A stretch of DNA of 16,859 nt from an uncultured Clostridia bacterium (GCA_945871545.1 CAMBWJ010000009.1:1-16859); one strand, 5' to 3'; counted from the first letter of the stretch, positions 1 to 8,520 are shown. Notes: generated by a model not told the origin, from the sequence alone. Made by a program: numbers and translations.

Positions 1-1
1 C

Positions 2-790
2 AACATCGAATGGAACGGCCTGATCGGGGAGTGGGGGCTGTCGCTGCTGATCGACTATGCGGGCCACAGCATCCTGCTGGACGCGGGAGCCACGGGCCGC
101 TTCGTGGAGAACGCCCGGGCGATGGGCGTGAAGCTGAAGGACGTGGAGGTCTGCGTGCTCTCCCACGGGCACTACGACCACGCCGACGGCTTTGAGCGCT
201 TCTTTGAGGAGAACGACCATGCGAAGGTCGCCGTTCAGCGCGCCGCGACCCAGCGCTACTACGGCAAGAAGTGGATCTTCCACCGCTACATCGGCGTGGA
301 TCGGGACATGCTCCGGGACTTTGCGGGCCGCTTTCACTTCGTGGACGGCGCGCAGGAGCTGCTTCCCGGCGCGCATCTGATCCCCCACAGCACACAGGGG
401 TTGGAGTCCATCGCCGCGCGGAACAACCTGTACATGCGCAGCGGGCGTAAGCTAATGCCGGACAGCTTTCTGCACGAGCAGAGCCTGGTGCTGGAGGAGG
501 ACGGCGCTCTGGTGATCTTCAACAGCTGCTCCCACGCCGGGCCGGACAACATCATCCGCGAGGTGCGCGAGGCGCTTCCGGGCAAGTCCATCCGGGCCTA
601 CGTGGGCGGTCTGCACCTCTTCCACCTCAGCGACGGCGAGGTCTGCGCGCTGGTGGAGCGCATCCGTCAGACGGGCGTGGAGCGCATCGTCACCGGCCAC
701 TGCACCGGCACGCGCGCCTATGAGCTTCTCCGCCGGGAGCTGGGCGAGGGCGTGGTGCAGATGCATTCGGGCATGGAGCTGGAGCTGTGA
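2..790 (+). CDS. MBL-fold metallo-hydrolase (5' end outside window)
   Basis: The reading frame is open from the first bases of the window, so the start codon lies upstream; 262 residues are visible. They carry the metallo-beta-lactamase signature SHGHYDHADG (visible residues 54-63, the HxHxDH metal motif), a later SHAG histidine (about 178), GLHLFH (about 205) and TGHCTG (about 233). This pattern and the length fit the COG1237 group of MBL-fold hydrolases, often annotated as related to dihydropterin-ribofuranosyl-aminobenzene phosphate synthase; the substrate is not predictable. Probably only 10-20 N-terminal residues are missing, because the visible part already contains the first strands (LLIDYAGHSILLDAGATG). 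The stop is followed after 13 bases, which include a GGGAGG site, by the TfoX-like gene, so the two are probably cotranscribed. The family call is firm; the precise function is unknown. Confidence 0.88.
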   Translation, partial: NIEWNGLIGEWGLSLLIDYAGHSILLDAGATGRFVENARAMGVKLKDVEVCVLSHGHYDHADGFERFFEENDHAKVAVQRAATQRYYGKKWIFHRYIGVDRDMLRDFAGRFHFVDGAQELLPGAHLIPHSTQGLESIAARNNLYMRSGRKLMPDSFLHEQSLVLEEDGALVIFNSCSHAGPDNIIREVREALPGKSIRAYVGGLHLFHLSDGEVCALVERIRQTGVERIVTGHCTGTRAYELLRRELGEGVVQMHSGMELEL

Positions 791-803
791 GGGAGGCTGA
801 ACC

Positions 804-1133
804 ATGGCGACGAGCCGTCAATTTGTCGATTACGTGCTGGAGCAGCTCTCCGGACTTGAGGACGTGCGGGTGCGCCCGATGATGGGCGAGTACCTGCTCT
901 ATGTCCGCGACCGCTACGCCGCGGGGCTATGCGACAATCGCCTGCTGGTGAAGCCGACGCCCTCGGCGCGGGCCCTATTGCCGGACGCTGCGCTGGAGCC
1001 GCCCTACGAGGGCGCGCAGCCCATGCTGGTGGTGGACTGTCTGGAGGATCGCGCGAGGCTGGAGCAGCTCTTCACCGCCATCTGGGACGAGCTGCCCCCG
1101 CCGAAGCCGAAGAAGGGGAGGAAGCAGGCATGA
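804..1133 (+). CDS. TfoX/Sxy N-terminal-domain protein
   Basis: This 109-residue protein consists almost entirely of a TfoX N-terminal domain, recognisable from the block RVRPMMGEYLLYVRDRYAAG (residues 22-41) followed by LCDNRLLVK and the conserved PYEGAQPM segment. TfoX/Sxy is a competence regulator in gamma-proteobacteria, but single-domain proteins of this family are widespread in Bacillota and their role is unknown, so a competence function should not be assumed. The C-terminus is a short basic tail (KPKKGRKQA). The ATG is preceded by GGGAGG at a normal distance. The stop codon overlaps the start of the next gene in an ATGA arrangement, implying translational coupling to the AlkD-like DNA repair gene. 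Confidence 0.85.
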   Translation: MATSRQFVDYVLEQLSGLEDVRVRPMMGEYLLYVRDRYAAGLCDNRLLVKPTPSARALLPDAALEPPYEGAQPMLVVDCLEDRARLEQLFTAIWDELPPPKPKKGRKQA

Positions 1134-1822
1134 GCGAGGTGGAAGCGCGGATCCGCGCGCGCCTGTTTGAGATGCAGGATGTGAAGTACAGGGAGTTCAC
1201 GGCGAAGCTCACGCCCACGGTGCCGCCGGAGCGAATCATCGGCGTGCGCACGCCGGAGCTGCGCAGGTACGCCGCCGAGCTGAGCAAAACGGAGGACGCT
1301 GCGGCCTTCATGGCGTCGCTGCCCCACCTCTATCAGGAGGAGAACAACCTCCACGCCTTCCTGATCGAGCGCATCGCGGATTACGACGCTTGCGTGGCGG
1401 CGCTGAATGCGTTCCTTCCATATGTGGACAACTGGGCCACCTGCGATTCCATGTCGCCCAAGTGCCTGAAAAAGCAGCTGCCACGGCTGATCGGGGAGAT
1501 ACGCCGCTGGATGGACTCGGAGCAGACTTACACCGTCCGCTTCGGCATGGGCATGCTGATGCGTCATTATCTGGACGAGGCCTTCGATCCGGTTTACCTC
1601 GATTGGGTTGCGGCGCTGCGCTCGGAGGAATACTACATCAACATGATGATCGCCTGGTTCTTTGCCACGGCGCTTGCGAAGCAGTGGAACGCGACCCTGC
1701 CCTACATTGAAAGCCGCCGCCTGGAGCCCTGGGTGCACAACAAGGCGATTCAGAAGGCCGTCGAGAGCTTCCGCATCCCCGAGGATCGCAAAATTTGGCT
1801 GCGCGCGCAAAAAATCCGCTGA
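1130..1822 (+). CDS. AlkD-like DNA alkylation repair protein
   Basis: This 230-residue protein belongs to the DNA alkylation repair family (AlkC/AlkD, HEAT-like helical repeats), in which monofunctional glycosylases remove alkylated purines. The segment YVDNWATCDSM (W102, D106) has the W-x3-D spacing of the AlkD active site (W109 and D113 in the Bacillus cereus enzyme), and IAWFFATALAK contains a further tryptophan (W176) that may correspond to the third AlkD aromatic residue. The N-terminal GVRTPELRRYAAELSK block is also typical. The ATG at 1130 is chosen because it overlaps the TfoX stop as ATGA and the family homology begins just after it; a longer in-frame opening from 929 runs through the TfoX gene and is not real. 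No terminator is obvious after the stop. Confidence 0.87.
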   Translation: MSEVEARIRARLFEMQDVKYREFTAKLTPTVPPERIIGVRTPELRRYAAELSKTEDAAAFMASLPHLYQEENNLHAFLIERIADYDACVAALNAFLPYVDNWATCDSMSPKCLKKQLPRLIGEIRRWMDSEQTYTVRFGMGMLMRHYLDEAFDPVYLDWVAALRSEEYYINMMIAWFFATALAKQWNATLPYIESRRLEPWVHNKAIQKAVESFRIPEDRKIWLRAQKIR

Positions 1823-1846
1823 GAATGTCGGAAGAGCATCGATTTA

Positions 1847-1876
1847 TTTTGACAAGCTTGTCATATGCTGTCAAAA
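1847..1876. promoter_or_regulatory. Nested palindromes, candidate operator
   Basis: TTTTGACA (1847-1854) is mirrored by TGTCAAAA (1869-1876), an 8-bp perfect inverted repeat with a 14-bp spacer. A second perfect 12-bp palindrome, GACAAGCTTGTC, sits at 1851-1862, sharing the first TGACA. Three TGACA/TGTCA half-sites therefore lie within 30 bp, about 50-80 bp upstream of the small gene at 1927 and overlapping its candidate promoter. This is a typical layout for a dimeric repressor operator. The protein that would bind is unknown, and regulation is inferred only from symmetry and position. Confidence 0.4.
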
Positions 1877-1887
1877 ATCCGCATAAA
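1859..1887 (+). promoter_or_regulatory. Candidate sigma-A promoter for the small gene
   Basis: TTGTCA (1859-1864) and CATAAA (1882-1887) are separated by 17 bp, matching five and four of six consensus bases. It lies in a locally AT-rich stretch and overlaps the palindromes at 1847-1876. The -10 box is weak, so this is a moderate call. Confidence 0.35.
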
Positions 1888-1926
1888 CTGATAGCGGTGA
1901 ATACGAGAATATGTGGAGGACAGAAC

Positions 1927-2118
1927 ATGAACGAGCAGAACACAGACCGTTCCCTGCGCGCGAGCCGTCAGGCGGATCGCATGCGCGAACTCTATGCCCA
2001 GATCGGGGAACCGCTGCCGGAGGAGATCGTGCTTGATCTGCTTCAGCATCTGGATCGCGCGCTGGAACTGGCCGAGGAGGATGAAAAGCCGGCGCACAGG
2101 CACAGGCTGAATGCATAA
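1927..2118 (+). CDS. Small hypothetical protein, 63 aa
   Basis: The product is not recognised. It is charged and probably helical, with the core SRQADRMRELYAQIGEPLPEEIVLDLLQHLDRALELAEEDEK, and has no cysteines, signal peptide or membrane segment. A GGAGG site at 1915-1919 sits 7 bases before the ATG. An upstream palindromic control region and a downstream hairpin terminator bracket it as a single-gene unit, which supports it being a real gene. The in-frame opening starting at 1795 lies inside the AlkD gene and lacks a ribosome-binding site. A role as a small regulatory or adaptor protein is possible, but nothing in the sequence shows it. Confidence 0.7.
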   Translation: MNEQNTDRSLRASRQADRMRELYAQIGEPLPEEIVLDLLQHLDRALELAEEDEKPAHRHRLNA

Positions 2119-2133
2119 CGGATGAGAAGATGA

Positions 2134-2161
2134 ACCGGCGTGCCCAGCGCGCCGGTCTTTT
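2134..2161 (+). terminator. Intrinsic terminator after the small gene
   Basis: ACCGGCG (2134-2140) pairs with CGCCGGT (2150-2156), with a 9-base loop, followed by CTTTT. It starts 16 bases after the stop of the 63-residue protein. The U-run is short, so termination may be partial. Confidence 0.6.
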
Positions 2162-2248
2162 GCTGCCCGGCGCACGTTCGCGCGGATTCGACACCCCCGC
2201 CCTTTTCCCCGCGTTCGCACAATTAACGCAATAAATTCCTTGCGGGGA

Positions 2249-2278
2249 TTGACATGTTTCGCGGAAAAACATTACAAT
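2249..2278 (+). promoter_or_regulatory. Sigma-A promoter of prfC
   Basis: A perfect TTGACA (2249-2254) is followed after 18 bp by TACAAT (2273-2278), in an AT-rich pocket just upstream of prfC. Transcription should begin about 7 bases later, leaving a leader of roughly 30 nucleotides. Confidence 0.85.
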
Positions 2279-2313
2279 ATAAGTTGTGAAATTATGAGGC
2301 TGGAGGAATGGGT

Positions 2314-3930
2314 ATGCTGCATCCCGAACTGAAACAGGAAGTGGCGCGCAGGCGTACGTTCGCCATCATCTCGCACCCGGACGCAGGTAAGACGACGCTG
2401 ACCGAGAAGCTCCTGCTCTACGGCGGAGCCATCCGCCTGGCGGGTTCGGTCAAGGCCCGCAAGACGGCGCACCACGCCACGTCGGACTGGATGGAGATCG
2501 AGAAGCAGCGCGGCATTTCGGTCACGTCCTCGGCGATGCAGTTCGACTTCGGCGGCTACCGCATCAACATTCTGGATACCCCCGGACATCAGGACTTCTC
2601 CGAGGATACCTACCGCACGCTGGTGGCTGCGGACAGCGCCGTGATGCTCATCGACAACGCCAAGGGCGTGGAGGAGCAGACGGTGAAGCTGTTCAAGGTC
2701 TGCCGCCTGCGCTCCATTCCGATCTTCACCTTCATCAACAAGATGGACCGCGCGGGCCGCGATCCCTTCGACCTGATGGAGGAGATCGAGCAGGTGCTGG
2801 GCATCCGCTCCTGTCCCGTGAACTGGCCCATCGGCATCGACGGCGACTTCAAGGGCCTCTACCACCGCGATACCCGCGTGATCGAGCTGTACAAGGGCGG
2901 CGATCACGGTCAGACCCAGGTCGAGGTGCAGGAGATCGGCATCGACGATCCCGACTGCGAGGCCGTCATCGGCAAGCGCTACTACGAGAAGCTGGTGGAG
3001 GACATCGAGCTGCTGGACGTGGCGGGCGACGAGTTCGACCTGGAGAAGATCCTCGCCGGCCAGCTCACGCCCATGTTCTTCGGCTCCGCCACCAACAACT
3101 TCGGCGTGGAGCCCTTCCTCAAGCGCTTCCTGAGCTACACCAAGTCCCCGGCGGCGCGCGTCTCCGACGAGGGCCCCATCGATCCCGCCTCCGACAAGTT
3201 CACCGGCTTCATCTTCAAGATTCAGGCCAACATGAACCCCGCCCACCGCGACCGCCTCGCCTTCATGCGCGTCTGCTCCGGTGTGTTTGAAAAGGGCATG
3301 AGCGTGTGGCACTCCTCATCGAACAGCCAGGTCAAGCTGGCCCAGCCCCAGACCTTCATGGCCCAGGAGCACGAGAGCGTGGAGACCGCCTATCCCGGCG
3401 ACATCATCGGCCTGTTCGACCCCGGCATCTTCCGCCTGGGCGACACCCTCTGCACCGGCAACCACGTCCGATACAGCGGCATCCCGCTGTTCGCGCCGGA
3501 GTTCTTCTGCCGGGTCAGCCCCGAGGACTCCATGAAGCGCAAGCAGTTCCTGAAGGGCATCGTCCAGCTCTCCCAGGAGGGCGCGGTGCAGACCTTCAAG
3601 CGCCCCAACATCGGCCGTGAGGAGATGATCGCGGGCGTGGTCGGCGTGCTGCAGATGGATGTGTTGGAGCACCGCCTGAAGAACGAGTACGGCGTGAACG
3701 TCATCCGCGAGACCCTGCCCTTCCGCTACGTGCGCTGGGTGGTGGAGACCCCCAAGCCCGTGGACAAGTTGCGCCTCACCTCCACCTCCGCAGTTGCCGA
3801 GGACCGCAGCGGCCGTCCCGTGCTCATGTTTGAAAACGAGTGGAGCATCCGCCTCGCCTGCGAGAACAACGAGGGCCTGGTGCTCGCCGAGACCGCCGAC
3901 CGCATGGTCGCCGACGACATGGAGGTTTGA
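2314..3930 (+). CDS. prfC: Peptide chain release factor 3 (RF3)
   Basis: RF3 is a ribosome-associated GTPase that recycles RF1/RF2 after peptide release. The 538-residue product has G1 SHPDAGKT (20-27), G3 DTPGH (88-92) and G4 NKMD (142-145), plus the RF3-specific blocks AGSVKARK and TSDWMEIEKQRGISVTSS. Its length matches the family (about 525-540). An in-frame ATG at 2308 lies a single base after GGAGG, which is too close; the ATG at 2314 lies 7 bases from it and gives MLHPELKQEV, so it is the preferred start. The gene has its own strong promoter and is followed by a hairpin element and then typA, another translational GTPase. It is not ordinary EF-G: it lacks the longer C-terminal domains and aligns with RF3 throughout. 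Confidence 0.97.
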   Translation: MLHPELKQEVARRRTFAIISHPDAGKTTLTEKLLLYGGAIRLAGSVKARKTAHHATSDWMEIEKQRGISVTSSAMQFDFGGYRINILDTPGHQDFSEDTYRTLVAADSAVMLIDNAKGVEEQTVKLFKVCRLRSIPIFTFINKMDRAGRDPFDLMEEIEQVLGIRSCPVNWPIGIDGDFKGLYHRDTRVIELYKGGDHGQTQVEVQEIGIDDPDCEAVIGKRYYEKLVEDIELLDVAGDEFDLEKILAGQLTPMFFGSATNNFGVEPFLKRFLSYTKSPAARVSDEGPIDPASDKFTGFIFKIQANMNPAHRDRLAFMRVCSGVFEKGMSVWHSSSNSQVKLAQPQTFMAQEHESVETAYPGDIIGLFDPGIFRLGDTLCTGNHVRYSGIPLFAPEFFCRVSPEDSMKRKQFLKGIVQLSQEGAVQTFKRPNIGREEMIAGVVGVLQMDVLEHRLKNEYGVNVIRETLPFRYVRWVVETPKPVDKLRLTSTSAVAEDRSGRPVLMFENEWSIRLACENNEGLVLAETADRMVADDMEV

Positions 3931-3932
3931 CG

Positions 3933-4023
3933 GGGGGAACGGTTAGGGGGCGCCGCCCCCTATAACCCCTGCTTAAGGGCGTGACGCCCTTAAGAATCCC
4001 CATATTGCGGCGCAATGCGCCGC
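3933..4023 (+). repeat. Left three-hairpin unit
   Basis: Hairpin 1 is AGGGGGC-GCC-GCCCCCT (3945-3961), flanked by GGTT and AACC that could extend it. Hairpin 2 is 10+3+10 with CTTAAGGGCG and loop TGA (3972-3994). Hairpin 3 is GCGGCGC-AAT-GCGCCGC (4007-4023). An outer AATCCC (3995-4000) / GGGATT (4025-4030) pairing could enclose hairpin 3. Confidence 0.8.
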
Positions 4024-4048
4024 TGGGATTAAAAATAATTATTATTCA

Positions 4049-4140
4049 GGCGCGCATTGCGCGCCATATTGAGGGTTCCAAGGGGAATCATTCCCCTTGG
4101 CAGGGGTTTCAGGGGACAGCGTCCCCTGAGCGCCTCCCCC
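4049..4140 (-). repeat. Right three-hairpin unit, inverted copy
   Basis: Hairpin 4 is GGCGCGC-ATT-GCGCGCC (4049-4065). Hairpin 5 has arms CCAAGGGGAA/TTCCCCTTGG around TCA (4078-4100). Hairpin 6 is TCAGGGGAC-AGC-GTCCCCTGA (4109-4129). On the minus strand this reads in the same order as the left unit, with matching loops and linkers, ending in the terminal GGGGGA. Confidence 0.8.
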
Positions 4141-4171
4141 AAACGTACACCAACAAAAAGGAGTCTTTTGA

Positions 4172-6010
<1,839 letters not shown>

Positions 6011-6018
6011 GAAATACA

Positions 6019-6048
6019 GCGGCGTGTGCGAATCCTCGCGCACGCCGC
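6019..6048 (+). other. Intercistronic hairpin between typA and recF
   Basis: GCGGCGTGTGCG (6019-6030) pairs with CGCGCACGCCGC (6037-6048) over 12 positions with one G-U wobble and a 6-base loop. No U-run follows, and the recF ribosome-binding site starts about ten bases later, so it looks like an mRNA-processing or attenuation hairpin rather than a full terminator. Confidence 0.55.
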
Positions 6049-6068
6049 ACGCATAAAGGAGCGATTCC

Positions 6069-7163
6069 ATGCGCATCACCGGCGCAAAACTGAATCACTT
6101 TCGCAACTATGCAGCCTGCGAATTTGCACCCTGTCCGGGGGTGAACGTGCTGCTGGGCGACAACGGCCAGGGCAAGACGAACCTGCTGGAGGCGCTGTAC
6201 CTGTGCTGCACGGGCCGCAGCCACCGCACGCGGCAGGACCGGGAGCTGATCTGTTGGGATGCGGACTTCGCCTCGGTGCAGGTGCGTGCGGAGAAAAATG
6301 ACGGCAGCCACGAGGTGGAGGTAATTCTGCCTGCGATGGGCAAGCGCAAGATCAAGATCGCGGGCCGCGAGGCCGCGCGTTCGGGCGAGTTGATGGGGAA
6401 CATCACCGGCGTGCTGTTCTCCCCGGAGGATCTGCGCACAGTCAAGGACGGCCCCGCCGAGCGCCGCCGCATGGTGGACATGACCCTCTCCCAGCTGCGC
6501 CCGGCCTACTACTACGCCCTCCAGCGCTACAACCGGGCGCTGAAGCAGCGCAACGAGGCGCTGCGGGCCATGGCTGCAAACGCCTCGCTGATCGCCACCC
6601 TCGATCTCTGGGACGAGCAGCTGGCGGCGGCGGGCGCGGAGCTGATGCGCCACCGCAGGGCGTACATCGAAAAGCTCTCCGCTGCGGCGGAGGAGACCTA
6701 CCGGGAGATCGCGGGCGGCTCGGAGCAGCTCAGGGTGCGCTACGCCCCCAGCGTGACCGCCGGGGACGACGTGCAGAGCAACCTGGACGCGCTGTTCGGG
6801 GCCCGGGAGACCGATCTGCGCAGGCTCACCACCTCCGTGGGCGCGCACAGGGACGAGGTGTTGCTCACCGTGGAGGGCCGTGAGGTGCGCGCCTACGGCT
6901 CCCAGGGCCAGCAGCGCACGGCGGCGCTGTCGCTGCGGCTGTCGGAGCTGAGCGTGATGCGCGACGAGCTGGGCGAGTGGCCGGTGCTGATGCTGGATGA
7001 CGTGATGAGCGAGCTGGACCCCTCCCGCAGGCGGCAGCTCATCGCCCGGCTGGAGGGCATCCAGACAATCGTGACCTGCACCGATAAGGACGATCTCGCC
7101 GGAGCGACGATCGGCGCGGCCTGGCGCGTGCACGGCGCGGAGCTTGAAAAGATTGAAAGTTGA
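6069..7163 (+). CDS. recF: DNA replication/repair protein RecF
   Basis: RecF is an SMC-like ATPase that, with RecO and RecR, helps load RecA at gapped DNA. The 364-residue product begins MRITGAKLNHFRNY and has Walker A GDNGQGKT (30-37), the SPEDLRTVKDGPAERRRMVD block, the ABC-type signature GSQGQQRT (277-284) and Walker B VLMLDDVMSELD (306-317). AAAGGAG precedes the ATG. In most Bacillota recF lies between dnaN and gyrB at the origin; here it follows typA after 58 bases, with neither dnaA, dnaN nor gyrB in the window. All key motifs are intact, so this is a relocated functional gene rather than a relic. Confidence 0.95.
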   Translation: MRITGAKLNHFRNYAACEFAPCPGVNVLLGDNGQGKTNLLEALYLCCTGRSHRTRQDRELICWDADFASVQVRAEKNDGSHEVEVILPAMGKRKIKIAGREAARSGELMGNITGVLFSPEDLRTVKDGPAERRRMVDMTLSQLRPAYYYALQRYNRALKQRNEALRAMAANASLIATLDLWDEQLAAAGAELMRHRRAYIEKLSAAAEETYREIAGGSEQLRVRYAPSVTAGDDVQSNLDALFGARETDLRRLTTSVGAHRDEVLLTVEGREVRAYGSQGQQRTAALSLRLSELSVMRDELGEWPVLMLDDVMSELDPSRRRQLIARLEGIQTIVTCTDKDDLAGATIGAAWRVHGAELEKIES

Positions 7164-7171
7164 AAAATGAA

Positions 7172-7336
7172 GGGGCTGTCTCAAAACGGGAAAATGCCTT
7201 GAGACAGCCTTGGATCGCCGTAGGGCGGGGTGCCTACACCCCGCCGCATCGCAATTTTGGGGCTGTCTCGAAACGTTATTCGTTTTGGACAGCCCCTTCG
7301 TGATGTATTGCCGTTTGAGACAGCATCATCGCAATT
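7172..7336. repeat. Cluster of GGGGCTGTCTC palindromic repeats
   Basis: GGGGCTGTCTCAAAAC (7172-7187) recurs with one change at 7259-7274, and inverted partners occur at 7199-7209 (TTGAGACAGCC), 7283-7296 and 7313-7324. They form two hairpins: 7174-7209 with 11-bp arms, and 7259-7296 with 9-bp perfect arms plus an inner extension. Between them is a perfect 9-bp palindrome around a 4-base loop, GGCGGGGTG/CACCCCGCC (7224-7245). CATCGCAATT appears twice (7247-7256 and 7327-7336). The first hairpin begins nine bases after the recF stop and may stop transcription, although its T-run is poor. No coding potential was seen. Confidence 0.75.
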
Positions 7337-7340
7337 CCGG

Positions 7341-7430
7341 TGAGGAGCCTCCCTTGTGTAAAGGGAGGTGGCGCGGCGAAGCCGAGACGGAGGGATTGTC
7401 ATGCTCGGACATGTTCCCCAATCCTCCGTC
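7341..7430. repeat. Second palindromic repeat after spoIIP
   Basis: Three hairpins in series: CCTCCCTT-GTGTA-AAGGGAGG (7348-7368), CGGC-GAA-GCCG (7374-7384), and GACGGAGG...CCTCCGTC (7386-7393 with 7423-7430, extended by ATTG/CAAT after one bulged G). The last ends four bases from the spoIIP stop, so it forms the 3' end of the minus-strand transcript, although no U-run follows. The motif resembles an interspersed intergenic repeat I recall from gut Clostridia; that recognition is from memory and untested. Confidence 0.65.
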
Positions 7431-7434
7431 CACT

Positions 7435-8520
7435 TTATTTTCTGCTCTTTCCGAACAAGCCCGCGCCCATCTCCTGCGCGCCGTTCTTCAGCTTCGACCA
7501 CGCCGGGCCCAGCTTGCCGGTGGCGGCGAGGGCGTAGATGGCGGCCAGCACGATGGCGATGCCCACGGCCCAGGCGATGCCCTTGGCGGCGTTTGCGTTC
7601 TTCTCGCCGGTGGAGGCCTGGGCGGTGGAGCCGAACAGCACCTCGTCGATCACGTCCGCCATGTATTCTGTCGCGGAGATGGCCTTCTCCTTCTCGATTT
7701 CATAGGTGCCGAACTCCAGCAGGATGGCCTGGGGGTAGAGCTCCTGATTGTAGTTGCCCTTGCCGATGAAGATGTCCTTGATCAGCCCCGGATAGGCCTC
7801 GTCCGCCGCAGCCTTCAGCTTCTGGGCGAAGGCCTTGTTTTCGGCGGCGTTCTGGTTGGAGCGCCCCACGAACAGGCGCACCATGCTGGTGTCCTCGCCG
7901 TCCACCTCGGTCTCATATTCCTCGGCCTCCACGCCGTCGCGATGGATGTCGATGATCGCGTCGGGGGCCTGCTTCACGTACTCCTCCACGGTGCTGCGGG
8001 AGCGGTTGTACGCGTCCGCGTCGTGGGGGAGGAAGGACTTGTCGGAGTACTCCACGGTGATGCCCTTGGCCTCCAGGCTCTGCTTCAGCGCCTCGCCCAC
8101 GTCGTAGATACCGGCGTTCTCCCACAGCGAGGACGCGCCGTCGCTGGGCACGTAGGATTCGTCGGAGTGGGTGGAGTACATGCAGATCAGCTTCTCGTCA
8201 TCCTTGGCGGGGTCGGTCGCCGCATGGGCGGAGAGGAAGGCGGCGAAGGCGGCCTCGTCGATGGTGGCCTGTCCCAGCTCCTCGGCGGTGGCCACGCAGC
8301 GCGCGTCATCCACGAAGGCCACGCGGTAGTGGCGGTTGTCGGCGGAGATGTACTCGTCGCCCTCGTACATCCGCGCGGCGCGCCGGGTGAGCACTGCGCC
8401 GTCCGCATCCACCAGCGTGTAGATGCAGTCGCCGTCGTTTTCGCCCGCCGCCAGGGCGGTCTGCGCCGTCATCAGGAGGATCAGACAGGCGCACAGGCAG
8501 ATCAGAACGCGCTTCATCAT
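7435..8520 (-). CDS. spoIIP: Stage II sporulation protein P (SpoIIP) amidase, C-terminally anchored variant
   Basis: SpoIIP is an N-acetylmuramoyl-L-alanine amidase/endopeptidase that, with SpoIID and SpoIIM, remodels peptidoglycan during engulfment in sporulation. The 361-residue product begins with a hydrophobic signal ending TALAA-GEN (about residue 25). The amidase domain carries CMYSTHSDESY (H118, E121), IDIHRDG (H193) and LLEFGTYEIEKEKA (E269), consistent with the family's zinc and catalytic residues. Unusually there is a second hydrophobic segment near the C-terminus (314-334) followed by a basic tail, so the protein may be exported and held by its C-terminus. AAGGAGG lies 7 bases before the ATG, and ATGA overlaps the upstream gene's stop, implying coupling. 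A very long reading frame continuing upstream to 12081 is an artefact. Confidence 0.9.
   Translation of the reverse strand: MMKRVLICLCACLILLMTAQTALAAGENDGDCIYTLVDADGAVLTRRAARMYEGDEYISADNRHYRVAFVDDARCVATAEELGQATIDEAAFAAFLSAHAATDPAKDDEKLICMYSTHSDESYVPSDGASSLWENAGIYDVGEALKQSLEAKGITVEYSDKSFLPHDADAYNRSRSTVEEYVKQAPDAIIDIHRDGVEAEEYETEVDGEDTSMVRLFVGRSNQNAAENKAFAQKLKAAADEAYPGLIKDIFIGKGNYNQELYPQAILLEFGTYEIEKEKAISATEYMADVIDEVLFGSTAQASTGEKNANAAKGIAWAVGIAIVLAAIYALAATGKLGPAWSKLKNGAQEMGAGLFGKSRK

Larger units (their letters stand above)
3932..4140. repeat. Inverted-repeat element of six hairpins (BIME-like)
   Basis: The whole prfC-typA gap is one large dyad. Six perfect hairpins occur in a row: 3945-3961, 3972-3994, 4007-4023, then 4049-4065, 4078-4100 and 4109-4129. 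Read in reverse complement, the right three follow the same order as the left three, with corresponding trinucleotide loops (GCC/GCT, TGA/TGA, AAT/AAT) and linkers (AACCCCTG in both; a 12-base linker in both). Stems differ at about eight pairs and every change is compensated. The ends carry GGGGGA and TCCCCC, and the centre is an AT-rich 10-bp palindrome (AATAATTATT, 4034-4043). It resembles a pair of REP units in opposite orientation. No U-tract follows any hairpin, so none looks like a classic terminator, and no transposase is present. I see no clear promoter for typA inside it. Confidence 0.85.

Noticed and set aside
2308..2313. prfC start at the upstream ATG
   Set aside because: It lies one base after GGAGG, too close for initiation; the ATG six bases downstream has a 7-base spacing.
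2272..3312. Antisense open frame opposite prfC
   Set aside because: Same cause as above; no ribosome-binding site and no recognisable motifs.
3945..4129. CRISPR array or riboswitch as explanation of the prfC-typA gap
   Set aside because: There are no equal-length direct repeats with unique spacers and no known aptamer core. The two units are inverted, and hairpins cover nearly all bases.
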